Shown: in pieces, positions 18,474 through 26,983 of the stretch
Position numbering within the stretch: the stretch's first letter is position 1
How the letters are laid out: every line of letters begins with the position of its first letter
Assembly (NCBI GenBank): GCA_963804055.1
Contig: CAWDOU010000004.1
Location: forward strand, 1 to 64,000
Length of the DNA: 64,000 nucleotides
Reading direction: 5' to 3'
From: Bog-473 sp963804055
GTDB lineage: Bacteria > Actinomycetota > Acidimicrobiia > Acidimicrobiales > RAAP-2
Notes under the pieces: model-generated
The model's input: the letters and a program-made list of their open reading frames with translations, nothing else
Told to the model about the DNA's origin: nothing
The model's database searches: none
Made by a program: the position numbers and the translations under genes

Positions 18474-19628
18474 GTGGACTTCGGCTTCGGCGACGACCAG
18501 GAACTGCTGCGGGAGACCACGCGTCGCTTCCTGGCCGAACGCCAATCGCTGCCCGACGTGCGCCGGTCGATTGAGGAGTCCGACGTCTTCGACCCGGCGA
18601 TCTGGCGGCAGGGCGCGGCGTTGGGATGGGCCGCGATGCTGATTCCACCCCAGTACGAAGGGGGCAGCGTCACGGAGCAGCCGGTCGTGGACCTCGTCGT
18701 CCTGGGCGAGGAACTGGGGCGAACGCTCAACCCCGGTCCCTTCGTGCCCTGCAACGTGGTGGCCGGAGCCATCGCACGCTTCGGCACCGAGGACCAGGCG
18801 TTGCAGCACCTGCCCCGTTTGGCGAGTGGAGAGGCAACCGCGGCCTGGTGCCTGAGTGGCGACGGATCGCCCGACGCGGGAGCAGTCGAGGTGCGGGCCG
18901 AGCGGGAGGGCGACGGCTGGCGGTTGCACGGCGAGGCTCGCTACGTGCAGGCGGCACAGAACGCCTCGATCCTCCTGGTCGGCGCGATCGATCCGGCCGG
19001 TGCGCTGTGCCAGCTGATCGTCCCGCGCCCGACGGCCGGCCTGTCGGAACGGACGATCTCGGGGCTCGACGTAACGCGGCGCTTCGCCGAGGTTCGCTTC
19101 GACGGAGTCACGGTTCCGGCCGCCAACCTGTTGTCCGGCGGGCAGGACGCGGTCGACTTCTGCCTCTCGCTCGCCACCGTGTTGCAGGCGGCCGAGTCCG
19201 TCGGGGCGGCGGACGTGCTGTTCGACGCGACGGTGGACTACGCGAAGAAGCGGGTGCAGTTCGGCCGCACCATCGGGAGCTTTCAGGCGATCAAGCACCG
19301 GTTGGCGGATCTGCTCCTCCAGCTCGAAGCGATGCGGGCCGCCACGTACTACGCCGCCCTCGCCTTCGGCGACGGCCTCGACGACGCGGCCGAAGCCGTG
19401 GCCACCGCAGGGGCGTATGTCGACGGCGCGTTCGCCCATCTGTGCGGTGAGGCGCTGCAACTTCATGGCGGCATCGGGTTCACCTGGGAGCACGACGTCC
19501 ACCTCTTCATGCGGCGGGCCAAGGCGAATCAGGTGCTCTACGGCGACGGGGCGTGGCACCGAGAGCGGCTCGTCCGCCTGCTCGAGGCGACTGTAGGGGA
19601 CGAGGTCCTGCCGGGCGGGGGTCGTTGA
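18474..19628 (+). CDS. acyl-CoA dehydrogenase, small subunit-like (FadE)
   Basis: A 384-residue protein from a GTG at 18474, with GGGAG upstream. It shows the N-terminal helical domain (DFGFGDDQELLRETTRRFLA), GWAAMLIPPQYEGGS and the C-terminal flavin-binding helices KKRVQFGRTIGSFQAIKHRL and LQLHGGIGFTWEHDVHLFMR. It is followed after 4 bp by a second, different acyl-CoA dehydrogenase gene. Adjacent unequal pairs of this kind are known in mycobacteria to form alpha2beta2 heterotetramers acting on steroid side chains (FadE28-FadE29 type). By that analogy this is one subunit and its partner is 19633. It would introduce the alpha,beta double bond in the product of the preceding synthetase, passing electrons to ETF. 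Confidence 0.92.
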   Translation: MDFGFGDDQELLRETTRRFLAERQSLPDVRRSIEESDVFDPAIWRQGAALGWAAMLIPPQYEGGSVTEQPVVDLVVLGEELGRTLNPGPFVPCNVVAGAIARFGTEDQALQHLPRLASGEATAAWCLSGDGSPDAGAVEVRAEREGDGWRLHGEARYVQAAQNASILLVGAIDPAGALCQLIVPRPTAGLSERTISGLDVTRRFAEVRFDGVTVPAANLLSGGQDAVDFCLSLATVLQAAESVGAADVLFDATVDYAKKRVQFGRTIGSFQAIKHRLADLLLQLEAMRAATYYAALAFGDGLDDAAEAVATAGAYVDGAFAHLCGEALQLHGGIGFTWEHDVHLFMRRAKANQVLYGDGAWHRERLVRLLEATVGDEVLPGGGR

Positions 19629-19632
19629 CGAC

Positions 19633-20835
19633 GTGGATGTGATCGTTCCCCCCATCCCCGATGGGTACGACGCGTACCGGGCGACGCTGCGTGTGTTCAT
19701 TGCCGCGCACAAGCCCGCGCTCACGTGGAGGCAGCGCACCGGGGTGCGTGTGCCCGACCGGGCCGATGACGTCGAGCGACTGCGCGGCTATGTCGCCGAG
19801 CTGTACGACGCCGGCTACCGGCTCGACCGGTTCGCCGTCGAGCGCGGTGACCCGCACGAGCAGCGAATTCTGGAGCAGGAGCTCGGTGCGGCGGGGGTCC
19901 CGTACGTTCTGGGCAACCCTCTCGTCGCAGGCGCGTTGAAGCACTTCGGCACGACGGAGCAGCGCGCCACGTACTTCCCGTTCCTGGCCCGGGGCGATCA
20001 CATCTGGACCCAGCTCTTCAGCGAGCCCGATGCGGGTAGTGACCTGACCTCGCTCCAGACCCGCGCCACCAAGGTCGGCGACGAGTTCGTGGTCCAGGGG
20101 CAGAAAGTGTGGAGCACGTGGGCGCAGTGGGCGGACTACGGCTACCTGTTGGCCCGCACTGAGCCCGTGGAGGGTGCCGGCGGCATCACGGCCTTCATCC
20201 TCGACATGCACAGCCCGGGCGTCGAGGTCCGTCCGCTGCGTGAGATGACCGGCACAACCGACTTCAACGAGGTCTTCTTCGACGAGGTCCGGATCCCCGC
20301 GGCCAACATCATCGGAGCACCGGGCGAGGGCTGGCGCGTCGCCGGCGCCAGCCTGGCCGAGGAGCGCACGGGGGTGGGCTCGGCGGGAGGTGGTGGGGGG
20401 AACGACCCGGGGCAGCGGCTGGTGCGACTGGCCCGGCACGCCCGGAGGCAGGGACGACCGGCCATTGCGGACGGAGCGGTACGGCAGCAGATCGGCGACC
20501 TGGCGGCCCGCTCCCGCATCCAGCGCCACCTGGGGCAACGCATGGCGACCAAGGCCATGAACGGGCAGATCACGCCAGCCGACGCGCCCATCGCCAAGAT
20601 CTGGTTCAGCGAGCTGAACCTTGAGGTGAACGAGGCGGCCCTCGCCCTGCTCGGCCCCCGCTCCATGGCGGTGGAAGGTGACGAGCTGGCCGAGGAGGAT
20701 GGGCGCTGGCAGGACGCCTTCCTTTACGCTCGTGCCTGGACCATTGCAGGAGGGTCGAACGAGATCATGCGCAACCTCATCGCCGAGCGGGGACTGGGCC
20801 TCCCCCGGGAGCCCCGCGGCCAGACCCCGTCGTGA
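19633..20835 (+). CDS. acyl-CoA dehydrogenase, partner subunit (FadE)
   Basis: A 400-residue protein from a GTG at 19633, 4 bp after the previous stop. Middle-domain FAD/substrate motifs are clear: IWTQLFSEPDAGSDLTSLQT, VVQGQKVWSTWAQWADYGYL and TDFNEVFFDEVRIPA. The C-terminus has WTIAGGSNEIMRNLIAERGL and GLPREP. A Gly-rich loop with GSAGGGGGND replaces the usual start of the C-terminal helical domain, a feature also seen in the acyl-CoA dehydrogenase at 61369 (GNMGGGGGSKGG). It is probably the FAD-binding partner of 18474 in a heteromeric enzyme. Its stop overlaps the GTG of the next gene (GTGA). Confidence 0.92.
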   Translation: MDVIVPPIPDGYDAYRATLRVFIAAHKPALTWRQRTGVRVPDRADDVERLRGYVAELYDAGYRLDRFAVERGDPHEQRILEQELGAAGVPYVLGNPLVAGALKHFGTTEQRATYFPFLARGDHIWTQLFSEPDAGSDLTSLQTRATKVGDEFVVQGQKVWSTWAQWADYGYLLARTEPVEGAGGITAFILDMHSPGVEVRPLREMTGTTDFNEVFFDEVRIPAANIIGAPGEGWRVAGASLAEERTGVGSAGGGGGNDPGQRLVRLARHARRQGRPAIADGAVRQQIGDLAARSRIQRHLGQRMATKAMNGQITPADAPIAKIWFSELNLEVNEAALALLGPRSMAVEGDELAEEDGRWQDAFLYARAWTIAGGSNEIMRNLIAERGLGLPREPRGQTPS

Positions 20836-21932
20836 CCTCGACGTCACGCCACGAGCACAAGCACCAACAGCACGCCCCGAGTCCGCCCCACGCCCAACGC
20901 GCCCGGGGCGCGGCCGCCGCCAACGACCCCTTCCCCGGGGTCGAGAAAGTGCGGGACGGGCTCTGGAGCATTCCGGTCCCGCTGCCCAACAACTCGTTGC
21001 GCTACGTCCTCGTCTACGTCTTCGAGACCGACCGCGGGCCCTACCTGATTGATGCCGGGTGGAACACCGACGATGCCCTCGGTGCGCTGTCGAGCGGCCT
21101 GAAGGAGATGGGTTGCGAGGTGGCGGACGTCCAGGGGGTCCTGGTCACGCACATCCACCCCGATCACTACGGACTGGCCGGGCGCATCAGAGAGGCGTCG
21201 GGCGCGTGGATCTCGCTGCACCCCGCGGACGCCGAGCTCATTCACGATCGCTACGACGAGCCCGACGATCTGCTCGATCGCGTGGCCGCCGCGCTGCGCC
21301 GGATGGGCGCGCCACCCGAGGAATTGGAGCCCTTGCAGAACGCCGCCATGCCCGTTCGACAACTGGTCGACGCCGTCGTGCCCGACATCCTGTTCGAGGA
21401 CGGGGCACGGCCCGAGGTACCGGGCTGGGACCTCACTGCCATCTGGACGCCGGGCCACTCGCCGGGGCACCTGTGCTTCTACGAGGCGACCCAGGAGCTG
21501 ATGCTGTCGGGCGACCACGTGCTGCCGCGCATCACGCCGAACATCCCGTACCACCCGCAGGCCGGCGCCAACCCGCTGGGTGACTACCTGGCCTCGCTCG
21601 ACAAGCTGGAGCCCTACCAGGTGAGCGAGGTGCTGCCGGCGCACGAGTACCGCTTCGACGACCTGCACACCCGGCTCGAGGAGCTGCGCCAGCACCACCG
21701 GGAACGCTTCGGCGAGGTGGTCGCCATCCTGCGGGAGGGACCCCACACTGCATGGGACGTGGCGCAGCACATGAAATGGTCCCGCCCCTGGGAGGACATC
21801 GCAGGCTTCATGCGACGGGCCGCCGTGGGTGAGGCGGTGTCGCATCTGCGTGTCCTGGAGATCGACGGCGTGGTGCAGGTCGAGGACGGCGAACCCGTGC
21901 TGTGGTCGCTGACGGAGCCGGCCACGCTCTGA
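20832..21932 (+). CDS. metallo-beta-lactamase-fold hydrolase
   Basis: A 366-residue protein from a GTG at 20832 that overlaps the upstream stop by 4 bp. The zinc site is intact: VTHIHPDHYG (His107, His109, Asp111, His112), then TPGHSPGHLC, SGDHVLPRI and VLPAHE. A C-terminal winged-helix-like segment (HTAWDVAQHMKWSRPWED) is typical of the MBL proteins that hydrolyse thioesters or lactones in catabolic operons. The first 25 residues are His-rich (RHEHKHQQHAPSPPHAQR) and look disordered; they might bind metal. As last gene of the synthetase/dehydrogenase operon, it may act as a CoA-thioesterase or lactonase on pathway intermediates. The substrate is not known. Confidence 0.9.
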   Translation: MTSTSRHEHKHQQHAPSPPHAQRARGAAAANDPFPGVEKVRDGLWSIPVPLPNNSLRYVLVYVFETDRGPYLIDAGWNTDDALGALSSGLKEMGCEVADVQGVLVTHIHPDHYGLAGRIREASGAWISLHPADAELIHDRYDEPDDLLDRVAAALRRMGAPPEELEPLQNAAMPVRQLVDAVVPDILFEDGARPEVPGWDLTAIWTPGHSPGHLCFYEATQELMLSGDHVLPRITPNIPYHPQAGANPLGDYLASLDKLEPYQVSEVLPAHEYRFDDLHTRLEELRQHHRERFGEVVAILREGPHTAWDVAQHMKWSRPWEDIAGFMRRAAVGEAVSHLRVLEIDGVVQVEDGEPVLWSLTEPATL

Positions 21933-21984
21933 CGGCCGCGAGCGGGGCGGCCGGCGCCGAGTCGTGGACGCCGTCCGTGCGGTC

Positions 21985-22632
21985 TCAGGTCGGGGACGCC
22001 GCCCCGAGCGCCCGCTCGCAGAACGAGTGCACCTGGCGCGCTGCGTCAGAGACCGATGCGACACCGGCGCGGGCCTGATTGAGGCCGGCCGCGGCCCAGA
22101 CCACGGATTGGATGAGCGGCGCGTCGGCCGCCGGGTCGGCGAGGGGGAGCGACCCGTCGGCGACCCCTCGTTGGAGGAGCGCCACGAGCGGCGCGGTCAA
22201 GACCTCCGATGCGTGGCGCATCTCCTCGGCGTAACCGTCCGCCTTCATGGCGCCGGGTGAGCCGAGCACGCTGATGCGTGCAGCCCTGGCCCGATGGTGG
22301 CCGAAGCTCAGGACATCGTCGATCCAGGCATGGAGCGCCTGCGGCGGGGTGCCGGCTGCGTCCACGCTGGCCCGGAGTCGCGCCGCCGCCGCATCGGCCT
22401 CACGGCGAAACAGCGCGCACAGGAGCTGATCCTTGGACTCGAAGTGCCGGTAGAACGAGCGCGTAGAGAGATCCGCCTCGCGCAGGATGTCAGCCACTGC
22501 GGCATCGGTGTATCCGTTGCGTTCCATGACGAGGAGCGCCGCGTCGAGGAGGAGGCGGAGCTCGTCCTCTGCCTCGAAGCGGCGCGGCCGACCGGACCGT
22601 GCCGTTGGGGATGACGCGGTGTCGGTGGTCAC
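21985..22632 (-). CDS. TetR family transcriptional regulator
   Basis: 215 residues from a GTG at 22632. The longer upstream frame is mostly antisense to the next gene and is not used. The N-terminal helix-turn-helix is clear: EDELRLLLDAALLVMERNGY followed by TDAAVADILREADLSTRSFY and RHFESKDQLLCALF. The C-terminal ligand-binding half is divergent, as usual. It lies 14 bp after the DUF2889 gene in the same orientation and converges with the synthetase/dehydrogenase operon. It is one of three local candidates (with 23789 and 62700) for the regulator that binds the repeated palindromic element. Confidence 0.92.
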   Translation of the reverse strand: MTTDTASSPTARSGRPRRFEAEDELRLLLDAALLVMERNGYTDAAVADILREADLSTRSFYRHFESKDQLLCALFRREADAAAARLRASVDAAGTPPQALHAWIDDVLSFGHHRARAARISVLGSPGAMKADGYAEEMRHASEVLTAPLVALLQRGVADGSLPLADPAADAPLIQSVVWAAAGLNQARAGVASVSDAARQVHSFCERALGAASPT

Positions 22633-22646
22633 CGGCGACTGCGCTC

Positions 22647-23672
22647 TTACACTTCCCGGGCTGAAGGCAGTAACGCGGCGAGCACCGGCACCTCGGCCAG
22701 CGCCCGCAGCGCGTCGTTGAGATGGGTGCAACAGTCGGTGTTGCGTAGGCGCTCCAGGACCTCTCGGCGGAGCGAGCGCAGTGGGGTGCCTTCCATGAGG
22801 GGTGCATTCGCTGCGGCACCGGGACATTCGGGGTAGGGGAGCACGCGGGGAACGGCGCGCACTGCGGTAAGTGTCCCTGCCTCCGGGTCCGCCGTTCCGA
22901 AGATCTCGTACTCGTGGACGACTGCCTCTTCACCCTGGGGGTTCCAGCAGCTGTCGCGGAACATGGCGTCGATCCGAACCTCTCCGCCCTCTTCCCACAC
23001 GTCGATCCGCCGGGCCCGGCGCATGGCGATCGCGGGGTGGTCGGGAAGCTCGTGCCAGCCCATCGGGTCGGATGGGTCGGCCAAGGGGCCCGGCCGAGGA
23101 GTGTTCGTGCTGACCCCCTTCAGCGTGCCGTCGGGATGCAGCGCGCTCGAACCCTGCTGGAAGCCTGAGCAGATGCCGACCATGACCGGCGGCGATGCGG
23201 TCATGCGCTCGTGGAACCCGGGGATCTCGTCGGCCCAGACGAAGAAGGCAAAGCCGGCGATCAGAGTGGCGCCGGCAAGATCGTCGAGAAGGAGTGTGAA
23301 TGGAGTCCCGGCCTCCAGCTCATGTGGAAGCTCCTGGGCGATCGTCTTGCGGAGATTGCCTCCCGCCCGACAACCCAGGAGTCGCTCCAACCCGTCGACG
23401 GCCGGGAAGGCGTCGATCTGCTGGATGTCGCGCGTCTGTCCTGTGACGGCGTCGAGTGTCGTGGCGGCGAACACCTCGGGTTCGCCCGCCACGGGGGTCA
23501 GGAGATCGCGGGCGCGTCCGTTCAGATGCAGCTCCGTGCCGAGGCCGCCGGGCCAGGACATGAGCATGGTGGAGGTCCGGCGGATGGACCCCGGGCGCCG
23601 AGCCGGCGGGGTGGGAACGGGGTCGCTGGGAGCAGGGGCCAGCGACGCGGTCACCGGCAGGACTTTTCGCAA
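22647..23672 (-). CDS. DUF2889 family protein
   Basis: About 341 residues if started at the TTG at 23672; a GTG at 23654 is the alternative. The C-terminal segment ERLRNTDCCTHLNDALRALA is the characteristic Cys-Cys-Thr-His motif of DUF2889 proteins. The middle contains SIRRTSTMLMSWPGGLGTEL and DVWEEGGEVRIDAMFRDSCW. The function is unknown. In actinobacteria such genes often occur among steroid and fatty-acid catabolic genes. It is co-oriented with, and 14 bp from, the TetR gene, and divergent from the tandem GntR regulator. The 116-bp divergent region is unusually AT-rich for this genome. Confidence 0.85.
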   Translation of the reverse strand: MRKVLPVTASLAPAPSDPVPTPPARRPGSIRRTSTMLMSWPGGLGTELHLNGRARDLLTPVAGEPEVFAATTLDAVTGQTRDIQQIDAFPAVDGLERLLGCRAGGNLRKTIAQELPHELEAGTPFTLLLDDLAGATLIAGFAFFVWADEIPGFHERMTASPPVMVGICSGFQQGSSALHPDGTLKGVSTNTPRPGPLADPSDPMGWHELPDHPAIAMRRARRIDVWEEGGEVRIDAMFRDSCWNPQGEEAVVHEYEIFGTADPEAGTLTAVRAVPRVLPYPECPGAAANAPLMEGTPLRSLRREVLERLRNTDCCTHLNDALRALAEVPVLAALLPSAREV

Positions 23673-23788
23673 ATCATGTTTTCAGATTAACCAGAGCCGT
23701 TAGAGGGCCCATTTTTCGGACCACTCTTTTCCTGAACGTCCAGGTCAAAGCGTAGAAATCAGGTTTGAGCACCAGGTAGGCTTGGCTG

Positions 23789-25219
23789 ATGACGACGCCG
23801 ACGGCCGCCCGCGATGTGCCCCGGCCGGGTGCGGACTCGAACGCGAAGCGGGCGGCCAAGGTCGCCGACCGGATGATCTCGGACGTGATGGCACTGGGGT
23901 GGCCCGTCGGGGAGGTTCTCGGATCGGAGGCCGACCTGCTCGAGCGCTATCAGGTGAGTCGCGCCGTGTTCCGGGAGGCGGTCCGGCTCGTCGAGCATCA
24001 ACAGGTCGCCCGGACCCGCCGTGGACCTGGCGGTGGCCTCGTGATCACCGAGCCGACCATCGGCGCGGTGATCGATGCCGTGGTCTTGTACCTGCACCGG
24101 GTGGATGCGCGCCTCGATGAGATCTTCGAGGCGCGCATCATCCTGGAGGACCTCGCCACGCAGCTGGCGTCGGAGCGCATGGACGAGCTCGAGCTGAACG
24201 AGCTGCGGCGCTTCGCCCAGAGCGATCCGGTCGAGCCGGAGAGCGATCCGCGTGAGTTGCACGCGCTGGTGGCGGCCATGAGTCACAACGCCGGACTCGA
24301 GTTATTCGTGGACGTGTTCAACCAGGTGGCCCAGCTCTACTCGCCCGACTGGCAGCGACTGGGCAGCGCGGTCGAGACGGAGGCGGTCCACGCACACGCC
24401 ATGATCGCGGACGCGCTCATCGCCGGCGATGCCGGGCTCGCCCGGAGGCGGATGCGCAAGCACCTGCAGGCCGAAGCCGAGTTCTTCCGCCGCCGCCGCT
24501 CCACCCGCCAGCTCCTGCCGGACTCGGTGGTGCTCGCCGAGACGGGGCTCGGAAAAGGAGCCGAGACGGTGGCGCGCCACATCACGCAGACCATCGTGGC
24601 GGAGGAACTGCAGCCCGGCGACCTGGTCGGTACCGAGCCGCAACTGATCGAGCGCGAGGGCGTCAGCCGGGCCCTGCTCCGTGAAGCGGTGCGCCTGCTG
24701 GAGCATCACCACATCGCACGGATGCGACGCGGTCCGGGCGGCGGACTTTTCGTGATGGCCCCGAGCGCCGACGCCGTCACGGAGGTGACGGCCATCTACC
24801 TGGTGCGGCGGGGCATGCAGCTGCCCGAGTTGGCGGAGATGCGGACGGGGGTCGAGGTCGCGATCACCGACCTGGCTGCGGAGCGCATCGACGAGGCGGG
24901 CAAGGCCGGCCTGCAGGACGCATTGACGCGGGAGGAGAACGCCACCCCGGCCGAGCGGGTGGAGGCGGTGCACGATCTGCACGCGGCCGTGGCGGCCGCG
25001 GCACAGAATCGTGTGCTCAACCTGGTGGCGCTGGTGCTCATCCGGCTCAGCCGGTTGCACCAGATCGAGCGCCTGGCGCCGAAGACGCAGCGCGAGATCC
25101 AGGCGGAGGTGCTCCGGACCCACATGGGGATCGCCGCCGCCGTCGCGGCCGGGGATCGCGAGGTCGCCCGGCACCGGATGCGCCGCCACCTCGAGGCGCT
25201 GGGCGCTCTCATGCGCTGA
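23789..25219 (+). CDS. tandem FadR/GntR-family regulator: two complete wHTH-FCD modules in one chain
   Basis: A 476-residue protein built of two copies of the same module. Module 1 has a winged helix at about residues 20-88 (SEADLLERYQVSRAVFREAV and RRGPGGGLVITEP) and an FCD effector domain at about 95-235. Module 2 has a winged helix at about 256-325 (EPQLIEREGVSRALLREAVR and RRGPGGGLFVMAP) and an FCD domain at about 330-476. FadR-subfamily GntR proteins normally bind as dimers of single modules about 230 residues long, so this chain is a covalent pseudo-dimer. FCD regulators respond to acyl-CoAs or organic acids and bind y-GT-n-AC-y palindromes. The repeated element in this window has a GTATAC-like centre, making this protein a plausible regulator. 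This link is inference. Confidence 0.93.
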   Translation: MTTPTAARDVPRPGADSNAKRAAKVADRMISDVMALGWPVGEVLGSEADLLERYQVSRAVFREAVRLVEHQQVARTRRGPGGGLVITEPTIGAVIDAVVLYLHRVDARLDEIFEARIILEDLATQLASERMDELELNELRRFAQSDPVEPESDPRELHALVAAMSHNAGLELFVDVFNQVAQLYSPDWQRLGSAVETEAVHAHAMIADALIAGDAGLARRRMRKHLQAEAEFFRRRRSTRQLLPDSVVLAETGLGKGAETVARHITQTIVAEELQPGDLVGTEPQLIEREGVSRALLREAVRLLEHHHIARMRRGPGGGLFVMAPSADAVTEVTAIYLVRRGMQLPELAEMRTGVEVAITDLAAERIDEAGKAGLQDALTREENATPAERVEAVHDLHAAVAAAAQNRVLNLVALVLIRLSRLHQIERLAPKTQREIQAEVLRTHMGIAAAVAAGDREVARHRMRRHLEALGALMR

Positions 25220-25285
25220 GTCGGGCTACCCGTCCTGTGCCACCCCGGGGGCGTCTCCGGGCAGGCGGTGGCCGTCCCGGTCGGC

Positions 25286-25304
25286 TTTTAGTATCCTCTT
25301 TAGG
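25286..25304. promoter_or_regulatory. shared palindromic operator/promoter element, copy 3
   Basis: TTTTAGTATCCTCTTTAGG lies 50 bp upstream of the dehydratase ATG at 25354. TATCCT at 25292-25297 fits the -10 pattern TANNNT. The core GTATCCTCT is identical to that at 34920-34928. Confidence 0.6.
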
Positions 25305-25353
25305 CGAAGCGGCAGATCCGGACCGGGCCGCGCAGACGCGCAGAAGAGGAGCC

Positions 25354-26637
25354 ATGGCGTCCACCACATCGGCAGAGTTCGAGAAGGCCACCGACTACCA
25401 GTTCAAGGAAGAGGACATTGAGCGGGCCAAGGCGCTCGTCGGCCGGTGGTCGCCGGTCGGGGGGCGCGAGTTCCTCACGACGGCGACCCCCGACGTCATG
25501 CGCAACTTCGCGCGGGGGTACGGAGACGACAACCCGCTGTTCACGTCCGAGGACTACGGGACCACGACCCGCTGGGGCGGCCAGATCTCGCCCCCGATGA
25601 TTGCCATCGCCCTCAACCGGCCGCTCTACGGCGACCCGCACAAGGAGAAGGTCAAGCGCCCGTCGTTCCGCGGCATCCACGTCTTCGTGTCCGGCAGCAC
25701 CTGGCAGTGGTTCCGCCCACTCCAGGAGGGTGACGGCCTGTACAGCTTCGGCGGTACCGAGTCCGTCGTCGAGAAGAAGTCCGAGTTCGCCGAACGGTCG
25801 ATCCTCACCACCTACACCAGCGTGAAGATGAACCAGCGGGCGGAGATCGTCGCCATCTCGCGCACGCTCGCCATCTACACCGAGCGCAAGACGGCCCGTG
25901 AGAAGGGGAAGTACTCCTCCATCGAACCGGCGGTGTACACCGACGAGGACATGGAGCGGATCGACGCCGTCTACGCGGCCGAGGAGGTGCGGGGGTCGAC
26001 GCCGCGCTACTGGGAGGACGTGCACGTCGGCGACGCGCTGACTCCGATGGCGAAGGGACCGCTCACGACGACCGACATGATCGTGTTCCACGCCGGCGGG
26101 TACGGCTTCGTCCCGTACGAGCCGTGTGCCAACCGCATCGCCTATAAGAACCGTCAACGGATCGCCCCCTTCTACGTCAAGAACGAATACGGGGTACCGG
26201 ATGTCGCGCAGCGGGTGCACTGGGACAATGCATGGGCCCAGGCCATCGGCAATCCGATGGCCTATGACTACGGGGTGATGCGCGACTGCTGGCTCAGTCA
26301 CTACATGACCGACTACATCGGCGACGACGGATGGTTGGTGTCGCAGTCCTCGGAGATACGCAAGTTCAACTACATCGGCGACACCCACGTGCTGACGGGC
26401 GAGGTGGTCGACAAACGGCAGGAGGACGGTCGCTGCGTCGTGGATATCGAAATGCGTGGCACGAACCAGCGGGACACGGTGACGTGCCCGGCCAAGGCGA
26501 CCGTCGCCCTGCCGAGCCGGGCCCATGGGCCCGTCCGCCTGCCGGATCCTCCCGCTGACCTGGCGGCGCAAGCCGTGCAGATGCTGGAGCGCCATCACGA
26601 GATCGTCGCCGAACGCAAGGCGGGCGGCGCCGACTGA
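25354..26637 (+). CDS. MaoC-like double hot-dog acyl dehydratase
   Basis: 427 residues from the ATG at 25354, with AGAAGAGGAG upstream. Two hot-dog domains are suggested. The first is a FAS1-type dehydratase half with FARGYGDDNPLFTSEDYG, in which the Asp-Asn-Pro of the MaoC hydratase motif is kept but the following His position is Phe. The second half, from about residue 220, begins YWEDVHVGDALTPMAKGPLT and contains RVHWDNAWAQAIGNPMAYDY. Such proteins hydrate enoyl-CoAs in beta-oxidation of unusual acyl chains. It stands alone on the plus strand with its own copy of the palindromic element, 134 bp after the tandem GntR gene. Confidence 0.85.
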   Translation: MASTTSAEFEKATDYQFKEEDIERAKALVGRWSPVGGREFLTTATPDVMRNFARGYGDDNPLFTSEDYGTTTRWGGQISPPMIAIALNRPLYGDPHKEKVKRPSFRGIHVFVSGSTWQWFRPLQEGDGLYSFGGTESVVEKKSEFAERSILTTYTSVKMNQRAEIVAISRTLAIYTERKTAREKGKYSSIEPAVYTDEDMERIDAVYAAEEVRGSTPRYWEDVHVGDALTPMAKGPLTTTDMIVFHAGGYGFVPYEPCANRIAYKNRQRIAPFYVKNEYGVPDVAQRVHWDNAWAQAIGNPMAYDYGVMRDCWLSHYMTDYIGDDGWLVSQSSEIRKFNYIGDTHVLTGEVVDKRQEDGRCVVDIEMRGTNQRDTVTCPAKATVALPSRAHGPVRLPDPPADLAAQAVQMLERHHEIVAERKAGGAD

Positions 26638-26983
26638 GAGGGGTCTCGGCGGTTGTCTCCGCCCTGGGAGCAACGGCCCGGCGTCGAGGGATCTTCGGGT
26701 GTTCTTACGCGGTCTTGGTCGTACCCACAGAGTTCCGGACCAGAGTGCACGGATGCGCAAAGTCAGAGGCGGGGCGAGGCGGAGGCGGAGGCGGCGCCGT
26801 CGCCGCCGCCGGCGTCCTGTGCGCCGTTGCAGCAACAGTGGCCGTCTGGAGCGGGCCCTTGGCCTCGGCGTCGGCCGACCTGCACGTATCGGCTGGAGCG
26901 GCCGTCTCACACCTGCACCCTGCGTCAACCACCACTGCCGGGTCGAAGGCCACCAAGGGGTAGCCGGTGCGCCGCGTGGGAGG
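26638..26983. other. 346-bp intergenic region with GGCGGA-type simple repeat
   Basis: No convincing gene was found between the dehydratase stop and the stop of the minus-strand crotonase. A GC-rich run of GGCGGA/GCCGCC units lies at about 26770-26815. One plus-strand frame through it (from a GTG at 26745 to 26963) gives a run of Gly, then an Ala/Val-rich hydrophobic stretch (AAAGVLCAVAATVAVW) and an ASASA site. This looks like a short secreted or membrane peptide but has no good ribosome binding site. Another frame gives 13 consecutive Arg. Neither is accepted as a gene. A weak 5-bp hairpin (26648-26663) follows the dehydratase stop. Confidence 0.5.

Noticed and set aside
26754..26830. Possible Arg-rich small protein (13 consecutive Arg)
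   Set aside because: It is a by-product of the GGCGGA repeat read in one frame, with no ribosome binding site and no natural end before the antisense of the next gene.
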